A stretch of DNA of 64,000 bases from Actinacidiphila yanglinensis (GCF_900107965.1 NZ_FNVU01000032.1:25106-89105); one strand, 5' to 3'. Counted from the stretch's first letter, positions 33,985-42,745 are shown. The notes: generated by a model not told the origin, from the sequence alone. Translations and numbers: made by a program.

Positions 33985-35826
33985 ATGAACGAGATCACCG
34001 GGTCCGCCGTCGGGCCCATGTCGGAAGCCGGCGCCATGCCGGCGTGGGAGACGCGGTTCCGCGCTCCTCGGGTGGGCCTGCCGGAATGGGCCGAGGACGC
34101 CCCGGACCGCAGCCTGTTCGTGTCCAACGTCACGGGGACGTACGAGCTCTACGCGTGGGACCGCGCCACCGGCGGGCGCCGCCAGGTCACCGACCGGCCG
34201 AACGGCACGACGGACGGCACCCTCAGCAGGGACGGCGCGTGGGTCTGGTGGTTCTCCGACACCGACGGCGACGAGTTCGGTGTGTGGATGAAGCAGCCGT
34301 TCGGCGGCGGTGACGACGTACCGGCCGCGCCGGACCTCGCCCCCTCCTACCCGGCGGGCCTCGCCCTCGGTGTCGGCGGCCTCGCCGTGATCGGCCGCTC
34401 CACGGACGACGCGGGCACCTCCGTCCACGTCGTGCCCCCGACCGGGGAGGGGTACGAGATCTACCGGCACCCCGAGTCCGGCGGCGTCGGCGACCTCTCG
34501 GAGGACGGCACGCTCGTCGTGATCGAGCACACCGAGCACGGCGACGCGATGCACAGCGCGCTGCGGGTGCTGCGGGTGTCCGACGGCGCCACCGTCGCGG
34601 AGCTGGACGACACCGACGGCGGGCGGCGCGAGCTGGGCCTGGACTGCCTCGGCTTCGCGCCGGTCCCGGGTGACACCCGGCTGCTCGTCGGCCACCAGCG
34701 CACCGACCGCTGGCTGCCGATGCTCTGGGACATCGCCGACGGCACCCAGACCGAGCTGGCCTTCGACCTGCCCGGCGACGTGCACGCCGAGTGGTATCCG
34801 GACGGCGCGGCCCTGCTGGTGGTGCACGACTTCCACGCCCGCGGCGAGCTGTTCCGGTACGACCTGGCGGACGGCTCGCTGACCCGGCTGGACACGCCGG
34901 CCGGCAGCGTGAGCGGGGCGACCGCGCGCCCCGACGGCGCGGTGGAGTACCTGTGGTCGTCGGCCGAGCAGCCTCCGGCGGTGCGCTCCACCGCGGGCGG
35001 CATCGTCCTGGAGGCGCCGGGGCTGCGCGCCCCGGACTCGGTCCCGGTGGAGGACGTGTGGGTCGACGGACCCGGCGGGCGGATCCACGCCCTGATCCAG
35101 CGGCCGAAGTCCGACGGAGGCGACGGTCCGGCCACCGGTCCGTTCCCGACGGTCTTCGAGATCCACGGCGGTCCCACCTGGCACGACTCGGACTCCTTCG
35201 CCGCCGGCCCGGCCGCCTGGCTCGACCACGGCTTCGCCGTCGTCCGGGTCAACTACCGCGGCTCCACCGGCTACGGCCGGGAGTGGACCGACGCGCTCAA
35301 GCACCGGGTCGGCCTGATCGAGCTGGAGGACATCGCCGCGGTGCGGGAGTGGGCGATCTCCTCGGGTCTCGCCGACCCGTCCCGGCTGGTGCTGACCGGC
35401 GGCTCCTGGGGCGGCTACCTGACCCTGCTCGGCCTCGGCACCCAGCCCGAGGCGTGGACGGTCGGCATCGCCGCGGTCCCCGTCGCCGACTACGCGACGG
35501 CGTACGCCGACGAGATGGAGGCGCTCAAGGCCCTGGACCGCACCCTCTTCGGCGGCTCCCCGCAGGAGGTCCCGGACCGGTACGAGACGTCCTCGCCGAT
35601 CAGCTACGTCGACAAGGTCGCCGCCCCCGTCTACATCAGTGCGGGCACCAACGACCCGCGCTGCCCGATACGCCAGATCGACAACTACGTGGAGCGGCTG
35701 CGCGCCCTCGACAAGCCGCACGAGGTGTACCGCTACGACGCGGGACACGGCTCGCTGGTCGTCGAGGAGCGGATCAAGCAGGTCCGGCTGGAGCTGGCCT
35801 TCGCGCTACGCCACGTGGGCGGCTGA
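33985..35826 (+). CDS. S9 family prolyl oligopeptidase-type serine peptidase
   Basis: A 613-residue cytoplasmic peptidase. The ATG at 33985 has GGAG upstream. The N-terminal about 350 residues are a seven-bladed propeller (TGTYELYAWDRATGGRRQVTDRP, HAEWYPDGAALLVVHDF). The C-terminal catalytic domain carries VFEIHGGPTW (oxyanion), VRVNYRGSTGYGREW, nucleophile LTGGSWGGYLTLLG near residue 475, acid NDPRCP near 556 and His in YDAGHGS near 592. This is the acylaminoacyl peptidase/dipeptidyl peptidase-like S9C arrangement. Its last 21 bases overlap the SURF1 gene tail-to-tail. Confidence 0.92.
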   Translation: MNEITGSAVGPMSEAGAMPAWETRFRAPRVGLPEWAEDAPDRSLFVSNVTGTYELYAWDRATGGRRQVTDRPNGTTDGTLSRDGAWVWWFSDTDGDEFGVWMKQPFGGGDDVPAAPDLAPSYPAGLALGVGGLAVIGRSTDDAGTSVHVVPPTGEGYEIYRHPESGGVGDLSEDGTLVVIEHTEHGDAMHSALRVLRVSDGATVAELDDTDGGRRELGLDCLGFAPVPGDTRLLVGHQRTDRWLPMLWDIADGTQTELAFDLPGDVHAEWYPDGAALLVVHDFHARGELFRYDLADGSLTRLDTPAGSVSGATARPDGAVEYLWSSAEQPPAVRSTAGGIVLEAPGLRAPDSVPVEDVWVDGPGGRIHALIQRPKSDGGDGPATGPFPTVFEIHGGPTWHDSDSFAAGPAAWLDHGFAVVRVNYRGSTGYGREWTDALKHRVGLIELEDIAAVREWAISSGLADPSRLVLTGGSWGGYLTLLGLGTQPEAWTVGIAAVPVADYATAYADEMEALKALDRTLFGGSPQEVPDRYETSSPISYVDKVAAPVYISAGTNDPRCPIRQIDNYVERLRALDKPHEVYRYDAGHGSLVVEERIKQVRLELAFALRHVGG

Positions 35827-36759
35827 CCCGGCCGACGCCGTCTCCCGGGCTCCCTCGGTGTCCTGCTCCCCCGGCTCGTCGCCCGCCAGTGGCGGGTCGG
35901 GGGCGGCGGGATCGCCCGGGCCGTCCGGACCACCGGATCCACCGGGACCGTCCGGGCCGTCGGGCTGGTCCGGGAGGATGCCGAGCGCGGCGTCGGCCCG
36001 CGCCTCGGCCTCGCGGCGGACGAACCGGAACCACATGAAGACCGCGAAGCCCGCGAAGACGAACCACTGCCCGGTGTACCCGAGGTTCTGGAACGCCTTG
36101 AGGTCCAGGCCGCTGTTGGGCGGCGCCGCCGGGGGCACCGCGACCAGCGGCTTCGCGGGGTGGTTGGCGGTGATCCACCCGCCGTAGACGGGATAGGGCA
36201 GCACATTGACCAGGGAGGCGCCGCTGATGATGCCGAGCTGACCGGGGGGCAGCGCACCGCTCACGTCCACGCCGGTGGTGTCGGTGGTCTCGGGGTACTG
36301 CACGGCCCCGGTGACCGTCACCGTCCCGGTGGGCGCGGCGGGCACCGTACCGGCCCGGGCGGCGTCGTCGGCCTTGCCCGGCAGCCACCCGCGGACCACG
36401 GGAAGCACGGCGCCGTTGGACAGCCGCAGCGGGGTGAGGACGTAGAAGCCGTCGTGGTTGTCGAGCAGGCGGTTCGGGACGAGGAGTTGGTGCGCGGTGT
36501 CGTAGTGGCCGGTGGCGCTGACGATCCGCCCGGAGTCGTCGCTCCCGACCACGGAGCCGGTCTTCGGCAGTACCCGGGAGAGCGGCACCGGTGCGGCCTC
36601 GGCGGTCCGCTGCTGGTCGTGCTCGGCGTGCTTGTGCTGGTCGACCCGCGTGTCGAACCGGCTCAGCTGCCAGCTGCCCATGAACACGCAGACCGGTACG
36701 GCCAGCAGTGCGAGCAGGGTGACCGCCAGCCAGCGCGGGGTGAGCAGGAACCGGTACAC
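35806..36759 (-). CDS. SURF1 family cytochrome c oxidase assembly protein
   Basis: A 317-residue membrane protein with the SURF1 layout. One transmembrane segment lies near the N-terminus (LAVTLLALLAVPVCVFMGSWQLSRF, about 11-35) and a second near residue 245 (GQWFVFAGFAVFMWFRFVRREAEA), with an extracytoplasmic domain between that includes VPNRLLDNHDGFYVLTPL and VVRGWLPG. The GTG at 36757-36759 opens YRFLLTPRW, the common actinobacterial SURF1 start. A Gly/Pro/Asp-rich C-terminal tail of about 55 residues follows. The family helps insert heme into the aa3 oxidase. Confidence 0.92.
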   Translation of the reverse strand: MYRFLLTPRWLAVTLLALLAVPVCVFMGSWQLSRFDTRVDQHKHAEHDQQRTAEAAPVPLSRVLPKTGSVVGSDDSGRIVSATGHYDTAHQLLVPNRLLDNHDGFYVLTPLRLSNGAVLPVVRGWLPGKADDAARAGTVPAAPTGTVTVTGAVQYPETTDTTGVDVSGALPPGQLGIISGASLVNVLPYPVYGGWITANHPAKPLVAVPPAAPPNSGLDLKAFQNLGYTGQWFVFAGFAVFMWFRFVRREAEARADAALGILPDQPDGPDGPGGSGGPDGPGDPAAPDPPLAGDEPGEQDTEGARETASAGSAAHVA

Positions 36760-36992
36760 GCCACCACGGTACGGGGCGTCCCGCGGCGGACCGCAACCGC
36801 CCCCGGTGACGGGGTGGGTGGGCGACGGGCGCCCGGGCGAAGGCCGCGCGGATGTCCGGTGGCGCGCCAGGTCGGACGCGCGGTCGGGCGCGAGGTCGGG
36901 GCACGGGTCCGCGGCGGAGCCCGGCGCCGGGCCGGGAGTCGGGTCGGGCGTGGGGGTCGGGCGGGGCGCCGGGCGCTGGTGCCGGCGCGGGG

Positions 36993-38282
36993 TTACGGGG
37001 CCGGGGCGTCCTTCGCGTCCGCCATCGCGGGCGTGGTGTAGACGGTGCCCGCGCAGGCGTCCTGGAGGACCGGGCCGGCGACGACGGGTGCACCCGCGGC
37101 CGGGGTGTGGTCGAGGGTCACCGTGGGCGGGGGGGCGGAGGGCGGGTCGCCGGCGGGCGGCTGGGCCTCGCCGCCAGATCCGTCCGCCTCCGCACCGGTG
37201 TCCGTGCCGGACGTGTCCGTCGCGGTGGGCGTCGGCGACGAGGAGGCGGGGGGCGGCGTGGTGGCCGCGCACCCGTCCGTCCCCGCTGCGGCCGGCACCC
37301 AGGCGAAGGCGACCTCGTAGTCCTGGCCGGGCAGGAGCACGATCGGGCCGTCGGACACGTCGGTGGGCAGGTCCGAGGCCGGGTCGCCCTGGGTGTGGCC
37401 GACGACCTGGATGGCGCTCTGCTCGGCCGAGCCGTGCGCGACTGCCTGGACGATGCCGCCGCTGGGCACCGTGCAGGGGGCGTCGGAGACGTTGGAGACG
37501 CGGAACCAGCCGTAGACACGGCCGCCGGTGTCGGGGCTGCCGGCCTGGCTGGCGCCCTTGCCGAGCTGGGCGCTGGAGCAGTCCGGTGCCGGGGCGCCGC
37601 TGTCGGAGGGACTGGACGGCGGGCCGACCGGAGCGTCGGAGGAGTGCTTGGAGCTGCTGTCCGGCGCGGAGGTCGCCGCCCCGGAGGGGTTCGCGGCGCC
37701 GTCCGTGCGGTGGGCGCCCGGGTCGCTGGTGACGGTGTAGGAACTGCCCGAGCCGACCGGTGCGGCAGTGGTGTGGTCCGCGCTGCCGGCGGCGCGGACC
37801 ACCGCGGGCACGGCCAGGCCCACCAGCAGCACCGCGGCGGCCGCACCGAGCATCGCCTGGCGGCGGCGCTGGCGGCGCAGCGGGACCCCGCGCCTCAGGC
37901 GCTCCAGGGCGTCCGGGGAGGCGTGCAGCCCGTTGACGGCGTCGTGCATCAGGGCGCGCAGCGAGGCCTCGTCCGCGGTCAGGTCACCCAGGGCGGCGGT
38001 GCCGAGGCCGCCCGGGGTCACGTCGTCCGTGGAGTCGTCGTCGGACGCCGCGGGAGCGGGAGTTGCTGCCTCGGAGGAGGGCGCCGCCTCGTGGGGTGCC
38101 GTCTCACGCGGTGCCGTCTCACGGGGCGGGGTCGCCTCGTCGGGCGCCGGCGCGCTCTCGGGCGCGGGTGCCTCGTCGTGCTGGGCGTCGTTGGGGGTCT
38201 GCTCGTCCATACCGGGTGCGTCGTCGGGGGCTTCGGGGCCGTGGGTCCCGTTGGGGCCGTCGGGGCTGTGCGGAGCTGTCAT
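36993..38282 (-). CDS. Membrane protein coupled to the ECF sigma factor (putative anti-sigma or partner)
   Basis: A 429-residue single-pass protein. Residues 1-85 are Pro/Ala/Glu-rich and disordered. About 90-130 is a short helical region (ADEASLRALMHDAVNGLHASPDALERLRRGVPLRRQRRR), then one transmembrane helix (AMLGAAAAVLLVGLAVPAVV, about 137-160). The extracytoplasmic part has a Ser/Pro linker and a beta-domain with four Cys, and a second low-complexity insert. The ATG at 38280-38282 overlaps the sigma factor stop in an ATGA arrangement, indicating coupled translation as usual for sigma/anti-sigma pairs. No zinc anti-sigma motif (HxxxCxxC) is visible, so the anti-sigma role is only inferred. 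Confidence 0.78.
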   Translation of the reverse strand: MTAPHSPDGPNGTHGPEAPDDAPGMDEQTPNDAQHDEAPAPESAPAPDEATPPRETAPRETAPHEAAPSSEAATPAPAASDDDSTDDVTPGGLGTAALGDLTADEASLRALMHDAVNGLHASPDALERLRRGVPLRRQRRRQAMLGAAAAVLLVGLAVPAVVRAAGSADHTTAAPVGSGSSYTVTSDPGAHRTDGAANPSGAATSAPDSSSKHSSDAPVGPPSSPSDSGAPAPDCSSAQLGKGASQAGSPDTGGRVYGWFRVSNVSDAPCTVPSGGIVQAVAHGSAEQSAIQVVGHTQGDPASDLPTDVSDGPIVLLPGQDYEVAFAWVPAAAGTDGCAATTPPPASSSPTPTATDTSGTDTGAEADGSGGEAQPPAGDPPSAPPPTVTLDHTPAAGAPVVAGPVLQDACAGTVYTTPAMADAKDAPAP

Positions 38283-39022
38283 GTCGTCGCCTCCATCGCG
38301 ACGCGCAGAGCAGCCAGGCCGCGTGAACCGTACGCCTTCACCGAGCCCAGGGAAATCCCCAGGGTCTCCGCGACCTGTGCCTCGGTCATGTCGACGAAGT
38401 AGCGCAGCACCAGGACCTCGCGCTGGCGGCGCTGGAGGGTGCGCATCGCCGCCTTGAGCTGGTCGCGCTCCAGGATCTCGTACGCGCCCTCCTCCGCGCT
38501 GGCCATGTCCGGCATCGGTTTGGCCAGCAGTTTCAGGCCGAGGATGCGGCGGCGCAGCGCCGAGCGGGAGAGGTTGACCACGGTCTGGCGCAGGTAGGCG
38601 AGGGTCTTCTCGGGGTCGCGGACCCGGCTGCGGGCGGAGTGCACGCGTATGAACGCCTCCTGGACCACGTCCTCGCAGGAGGCCGTGTCGTCCAGCAGCA
38701 GCGCGGCCAGCCCGAGCAGCGAGCGGTAGTGGGCGCGGTAGGTCTCGGTGAGGTGGTCGACCGTGGTGCCGACGGCCATCGCCTCGTCAGCGCCGTCGCC
38801 CGCGGCCACCCGTACCGGCCACGGCGCGATCACCGGCAGGCCGCCGGTCGCCGTACGCCCCGGTCCCGACGGGCGGGGTCGCGGCGGACGCGGAGGCGCG
38901 AGGGTTCCGCCGCGCCGTCCGAATGCCGTCTCGATACCCCATGCCTCCGCCACGCCAGTTGGACACGCATCCCCCCACGAGGGTTGTACGCGCACGGCAC
39001 TTCGCTCGAACGAGTGCCACAT
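38279..39022 (-). CDS. SigE-family ECF RNA polymerase sigma factor
   Basis: A sigma factor of up to 247 residues. The conserved core starts near MAVGTTVDHLTETYRAHYRSLL (residue 81 of the longest frame). Region 2 contains YRAHYRSLLGLAALLLDDTASCEDVVQEAFIRVHSA, and region 4 contains LKAAMRTLQRRQREVLVLRYFVDMTEAQVAETLGISLGSVKAYGSRGLAALR. The start is uncertain; the 39022 start includes an 80-residue Pro/Arg-rich extension and a shorter protein is possible. The next gene overlaps it by 4 bases. It lies downstream of aspartokinase on the same strand, as in related streptomycetes. Confidence 0.88.
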   Translation of the reverse strand: MWHSFERSAVRVQPSWGDACPTGVAEAWGIETAFGRRGGTLAPPRPPRPRPSGPGRTATGGLPVIAPWPVRVAAGDGADEAMAVGTTVDHLTETYRAHYRSLLGLAALLLDDTASCEDVVQEAFIRVHSARSRVRDPEKTLAYLRQTVVNLSRSALRRRILGLKLLAKPMPDMASAEEGAYEILERDQLKAAMRTLQRRQREVLVLRYFVDMTEAQVAETLGISLGSVKAYGSRGLAALRVAMEATT

Positions 39023-39143
39023 ATCGCCATGCGTACCAGCTCTTCCTCAGTGCCCTGCCTGCACCGACCGCCCCCGGGTCGGCGCTCGGTGCGCACCACC
39101 CTAAGGGAGCTCTGTGAACCCTCGGGGAGCGCGCTGAGACAGA

Positions 39144-39186
39144 GACGCTCCCCCGTCGCTGTCGGTTGCAGCCGAGGGGGAGCGTC
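39144..39186 (-). terminator. Hairpin terminator after aspartokinase
   Basis: An 11-bp perfect stem, GACGCTCCCCC (39144-39154) with GGGGGAGCGTC (39176-39186), with a 21-base loop. It lies about 50 bp beyond the aspartokinase stop on the minus strand. Confidence 0.55.
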
Positions 39187-39236
39187 GTCGTCGGGGACGG
39201 GTTCGGGTCCCACGGATCGTGCGGGAGTTCCGGCGC

Positions 39237-39758
39237 TCAGCGGCCGGTGCCGCCGTACACGACCGCCTCGTCGCTGTCGCTGTCCAGGCCGAACGCCGAG
39301 TGCACCGCCTGCACGGCCGGCTTCACGTCGTCGATCCGGGTGACCACGGAGATCCGGATCTCCGAGGTCGAGATCAGCTCGATGTTCACCCCGGCGTTGG
39401 AGAGCGCCTCGAAGAACGTCGCGGTGACCCCGGGGTTGGTCTTCATCCCGGCCCCGACCAGCGAGAGCTTGCCGATCTGGTCGTCGTAGCGCAGGGAGTC
39501 GAAGGCGATCACCGTCTGCGCCTTGGTGAGCGCCTCGATCGCCTTGTGCCCCTCCGCCTTCGGCAGGGTGAAGGAGATGTCGGTCAGACCGGTGGCCGCG
39601 GCCGACACGTTCTGCACGACCATGTCGATGTTGATCTCCGCGTCGGCGATCGCCCGGAAGATCGTGGCAGCCTCGCCCGGCTTGTCCGGCACCCCGACCA
39701 CGGTGATCTTCGCCTCGGTCGTGTCGTGCGAAACGCCGGAGATGATCGCCTGTTCCAT
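39237..39758 (-). CDS. Aspartate kinase beta subunit (internal in-frame start)
   Basis: Within ask, the ATG at 39756-39758 (MEQAIISGVSHD) is preceded by AAGGAGACAGGCCG, a strong Shine-Dalgarno about 8 bases upstream. It would give a 173-residue protein made of the two ACT domains. In Corynebacterium glutamicum and Bacillus an in-frame overlapping beta subunit of similar size forms an alpha2beta2 enzyme. The existence here is inferred from the site and family knowledge. Confidence 0.7.
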   Translation of the reverse strand: MEQAIISGVSHDTTEAKITVVGVPDKPGEAATIFRAIADAEINIDMVVQNVSAAATGLTDISFTLPKAEGHKAIEALTKAQTVIAFDSLRYDDQIGKLSLVGAGMKTNPGVTATFFEALSNAGVNIELISTSEIRISVVTRIDDVKPAVQAVHSAFGLDSDSDEAVVYGGTGR

Positions 39759-40511
39759 CGGCCTGTCTCCTTGGGGTGGTTCGTTGCTGACCCAGGTGCC
39801 CGGAAGCCCGGAGAACGAGGACCGTACGTGGATCGGGATGTTGTAGCGGCGGGCGTACTCCACGCAGCGGTGCAGCAGCACCTTCGAGCCGGAACTGGCC
39901 AGCTCCAGCATGTCCTCGAAGGCGATCCAGTCCATCTTGCGGGCCGCCTTCACCACCCGCGGATCGGCGGTGAACACCCCGTCGACGTCCGTGTAGATCT
40001 CGCACACCTCGGCGTCCAGCGCCGCGGCCAGCGCCACCGCCGTGGTGTCCGAGCCGCCCCGCCCCAGCGTGGTGATGTCCTTCTTGTCCTGCGACACCCC
40101 CTGGAAGCCGGCCACGATCGCGATGTTGCCCTCGTCGAGCGCGGTACGGATCCGGCCCGGCGTCACATCGATGATGCGCGCCTTGTTGTGCACCGAGTCC
40201 GTGATCACGCCGGCCTGGCTGCCCGTGAAGGACTGCGCCTCGTGGCCGAGGTTCTTGATCGCCATCGCCAGCAGCGCCATCGAGATGCGCTCGCCGGCCG
40301 TCAGCAGCATGTCGAACTCGCGACCGGACGGGATCGGCGAGACCTGCTCGGCGAGATCGATCAGCTCGTCCGTCGTGTCGCCCATCGCCGACACCACGAC
40401 GACCACGAAGTGGCCGGCCTTCTTGGTGTCCACGATGCGGCGGGCGACCCGCTTGATGCCTTCGGCATCGGCGACTGAGGAGCCGCCGTACTTCTGCACG
40501 ACAAGGCCCAC
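39237..40511 (-). CDS. ask: Aspartate kinase (alpha subunit)
   Basis: A 424-residue enzyme that phosphorylates aspartate, the first step to lysine/diaminopimelate, threonine and methionine. The GTG at 40509-40511 opens MGLVVQKYGGSSVA; KYGGSS is the kinase signature. FTGSQAGVIT, TLGRGGSDTTAVALAAAL and IYTDVDGVFTADPR are the aspartate and ATP site motifs. Two ACT domains (about 265-420) mediate feedback inhibition by lysine plus threonine, as in the Corynebacterium LysC class. An internal start for a beta subunit is present (see 39237-39758). The asd gene that normally follows ask in streptomycetes is missing here. Confidence 0.96.
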   Translation of the reverse strand: MGLVVQKYGGSSVADAEGIKRVARRIVDTKKAGHFVVVVVSAMGDTTDELIDLAEQVSPIPSGREFDMLLTAGERISMALLAMAIKNLGHEAQSFTGSQAGVITDSVHNKARIIDVTPGRIRTALDEGNIAIVAGFQGVSQDKKDITTLGRGGSDTTAVALAAALDAEVCEIYTDVDGVFTADPRVVKAARKMDWIAFEDMLELASSGSKVLLHRCVEYARRYNIPIHVRSSFSGLPGTWVSNEPPQGDRPMEQAIISGVSHDTTEAKITVVGVPDKPGEAATIFRAIADAEINIDMVVQNVSAAATGLTDISFTLPKAEGHKAIEALTKAQTVIAFDSLRYDDQIGKLSLVGAGMKTNPGVTATFFEALSNAGVNIELISTSEIRISVVTRIDDVKPAVQAVHSAFGLDSDSDEAVVYGGTGR

Positions 40512-40790
40512 GTGCGCTCCTCGCTCAGGGGTGGATCAGGGGGGAATACGGTCGGCCTATTTTAACGAGGGCTCTGCGGCCGCCCGTCCCTTATCACATA
40601 CTGAGACGCGCGATTCACCAGGATGTGCCCGTTGCCAGGCGGCGGCGGGTGTGCGGACGGGCGCGCAACGGCCCTTCCCCCGTGGGAGGGTGGCGGCACC
40701 CGGGCACGACGCCACGAGGCGCCCACCCGGACACCTAAGCACCCGGGGCCCGGGCACGACATCACCGGGTGCCCCCCACCCAAGCCCTGC
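40512..40790. other. Intergenic upstream of ask
   Basis: A 279-bp gap between two minus-strand genes. It holds the ask promoter region. The segment near 40556-40625 is relatively AT-rich for this genome, which fits promoter DNA, but no specific boxes are assigned. Confidence 0.4.
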
Positions 40791-41615
40791 TTACTGCCGG
40801 CGGCGGCGCAGCCCCATCGTGCCCAGCTCCGCCTCCATCACCCGGCCCGCCTCCTTGGCCAGCTGCTCCTCGTCGTCCTCGTCGGTGCCCGTGTCCAGGC
40901 CGTCCAGCTCGTCCAGCGGACTGTCCTGACGCACGTGGGCGACCAGCGACTGGAGCGCCCGCAGCGACGCGCTCGCTGTCAGCCCCCAGCTCGACAGGTA
41001 CGAGAACTGCCACCACCACAGCGCCTCGGACACCCGGCCGGCCCGGAAGTGGGTCAGGCCGTGCGAGAGGTTGACCACCACGTCGGCCAGGTCGTCGGAG
41101 ATCCGGCAGGCCACCGGCGTCGACCGCGGGACGTACGGGTCGAAGACCTCGGAGTAGACGTCGATCGGCTCCAGCAGCGTGGCCAGGCCCTGCCGCAGGG
41201 AGTCCTCGTCCGGCTCGGGTCCGGCGTCCGGCTCGTACCGCTCGTCCGGAACGATGTCCTCGTGCGCGCCGAGTCGCCCGCCGGCCAGCAGCAGTTGGGA
41301 CACCTCCAGCAGCAGGTACGGCACCGCGCTGTCCGGGTCGTCGCCCTTGGCCACCTCGCGGACCGAGAGGATGAAGCTCTCGATCTGGTCGCTGATCTGG
41401 ACGGCGAACTCGTCCGGCTCCTGCGGCTCGGGGATCGGTCCCGGGGCGTCCGGGCGGTTCGCCGCAGTGCCCTTCCCCGCGCCCGCGCCGGCCCCTGCAC
41501 CCGCGACCGCGCCCTTGCCCGGCGCGTCCTTCTTGCCCGCCACGCTCACGTTCCTACCGCTCACGCTCTTCCTCTTCTTCGCCCGCGCGTCCTTGTCCAC
41601 CACGGCGTCAGACAT
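40791..41615 (-). CDS. DUF5063 domain protein
   Basis: A 274-residue cytoplasmic protein. The ATG at 41613-41615 (MSDAVVDKD) is chosen; it overlaps the recR stop by 8 bases, and longer frames run into recR. Residues 1-60 are a Lys/Ala/Gly-rich disordered tail. The DUF5063 domain covers about 65-270, with FAVQISDQIESFILSVREVAKGDDPDSAVPYLLLEVSQLLLAGGRLGA and LWWWQFSYLSSWGLTASASLRALQSLVAHVR. Function is unknown, but the gene is conserved directly after recR in streptomycetes. Confidence 0.88.
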   Translation of the reverse strand: MSDAVVDKDARAKKRKSVSGRNVSVAGKKDAPGKGAVAGAGAGAGAGKGTAANRPDAPGPIPEPQEPDEFAVQISDQIESFILSVREVAKGDDPDSAVPYLLLEVSQLLLAGGRLGAHEDIVPDERYEPDAGPEPDEDSLRQGLATLLEPIDVYSEVFDPYVPRSTPVACRISDDLADVVVNLSHGLTHFRAGRVSEALWWWQFSYLSSWGLTASASLRALQSLVAHVRQDSPLDELDGLDTGTDEDDEEQLAKEAGRVMEAELGTMGLRRRRQ

Positions 41616-42207
41616 CCAGCAACCGCCTCCCTTCGAAGGCCCGCCCCAGCGTGACCTCGTCCGCGTACTCCAAGTCGCCGCCCACAGGGAGCCCACTGGC
41701 CAGTCGCGTGACGCGCAAACCCATGGGTTTCACCATGCGGGCCAGATACGTCGCCGTCGCCTCACCCTCGAGGTTCGGGTCCGTGGCCAGGATCAGCTCG
41801 GTGACGGTGCCGTCGGCGAGGCGGGCGAGCAGTTCCCGTATCCGCAGATCGTCGGGGCCGACACCCTCGATCGGGCTGATCGCGCCGCCCAGTACGTGGT
41901 ACCGCCCACGGAACTCGCGGGTGCGCTCGACCGCCACCACGTCCTTGGGCTCCTCCACCACGCAGATCACCGCCGGGTCGCGCCGCGGGTCGCTGCACAC
42001 CCGGCACCGCTCGTCCTGCGCGACGTTCCCGCACACCGCGCAGAACCGCACCTTCGCCTTGACCTCGGACAGCACGTGCGCCAGGCGGCGTACGTCGGCC
42101 GGGTCCGCCTGCAGGATGTGGAAGGCGATCCGCTGCGCGCTCTTGGGACCCACGCCGGGCAGCCTGCCCAGCTCGTCGATCAGGTCCTGCACCACGCCTT
42201 CGTACAC
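41608..42207 (-). CDS. recR: Recombination mediator protein RecR
   Basis: A 199-residue DNA repair protein that acts with RecF and RecO to load RecA at gaps. The N-terminal helix-hairpin-helix LGRLPGVGPKSAQRIAFHIL is at residues 13-32. The zinc finger CAVCGNVAQDERCRVC is near 56-71, and the Toprim domain follows (VICVVEEPKDVVAVERT and LILATDPNLEGEATATYL). The Walker-like C-terminal region is intact. Length matches the family. It lies between ybaB and the DUF5063 gene. Confidence 0.97.
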   Translation of the reverse strand: MYEGVVQDLIDELGRLPGVGPKSAQRIAFHILQADPADVRRLAHVLSEVKAKVRFCAVCGNVAQDERCRVCSDPRRDPAVICVVEEPKDVVAVERTREFRGRYHVLGGAISPIEGVGPDDLRIRELLARLADGTVTELILATDPNLEGEATATYLARMVKPMGLRVTRLASGLPVGGDLEYADEVTLGRAFEGRRLLDV

Positions 42208-42409
42208 GCCGTGCCTTCCTTCGGATCTTCGGGGTTTCGAGATTCAGGGTTCGGGGGTTCGAGGTGTCGGAGGGCCGGGGAGTCGGAGGGATCGGATACG
42301 GAGGGAGCCGGTCGTCAGCGCCCCGCCGGGACCGGCGCGGCCCGGACGACACGACCGACACGACCGACACGACCGGCGCGGCCCGGCCGAAGCCGGACGG
42401 CCGGGAACG
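42208..42409. repeat. Low-complexity spacer between recR and ybaB
   Basis: A 202-bp non-coding gap containing short repeats: CGACACGAC recurs near 42347-42375 with 9-base periodicity, and GATTC/GGGTTCG words recur near 42230-42260. No gene is seen. Confidence 0.5.
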
Positions 42410-42745
42410 TCAGAACGGAAGTCCCGGCATCCCGCCCAGGCCCTGGGCGAGCGGGCCGAGCTTGTCCTGCTGGAGCTTCTGCGCCGACTCGTTCGCATGG
42501 TGCACCGCGGCCACCACCAGGTCGGCGAGGGTCTCGGTGTCGTCGGGGTCGACCGCCTTCGGGTCGATGACCAGCCCACGCAGCTCGCCCGCACCCGTCA
42601 CCGTCGCCCGGACCAGGCCGCCACCGGCCGAACCCTCCACCGTCGTCTCGGCCAGCTCCTGCTGGGCCGCCGCGAGATCCTGCTGCATCTTCTGCGCCTG
42701 CTGGAGCAGCGCCTGCATGTTCGGCTGACCACCACCGGGGATCAC
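42410..42745 (-). CDS. YbaB/EbfC family nucleoid-associated protein
   Basis: A 111-residue DNA-binding protein. The helical N-terminus (NMQALLQQAQKMQQDLAAAQQELAETTVEG) and the beta hairpin GGLVRATVTGAGELRGLVIDPKAVDPDD match EbfC/YbaB, a dimer that binds the nucleoid. Its place between dnaX and recR is the conserved bacterial order. Confidence 0.95.
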   Translation of the reverse strand: MIPGGGQPNMQALLQQAQKMQQDLAAAQQELAETTVEGSAGGGLVRATVTGAGELRGLVIDPKAVDPDDTETLADLVVAAVHHANESAQKLQQDKLGPLAQGLGGMPGLPF

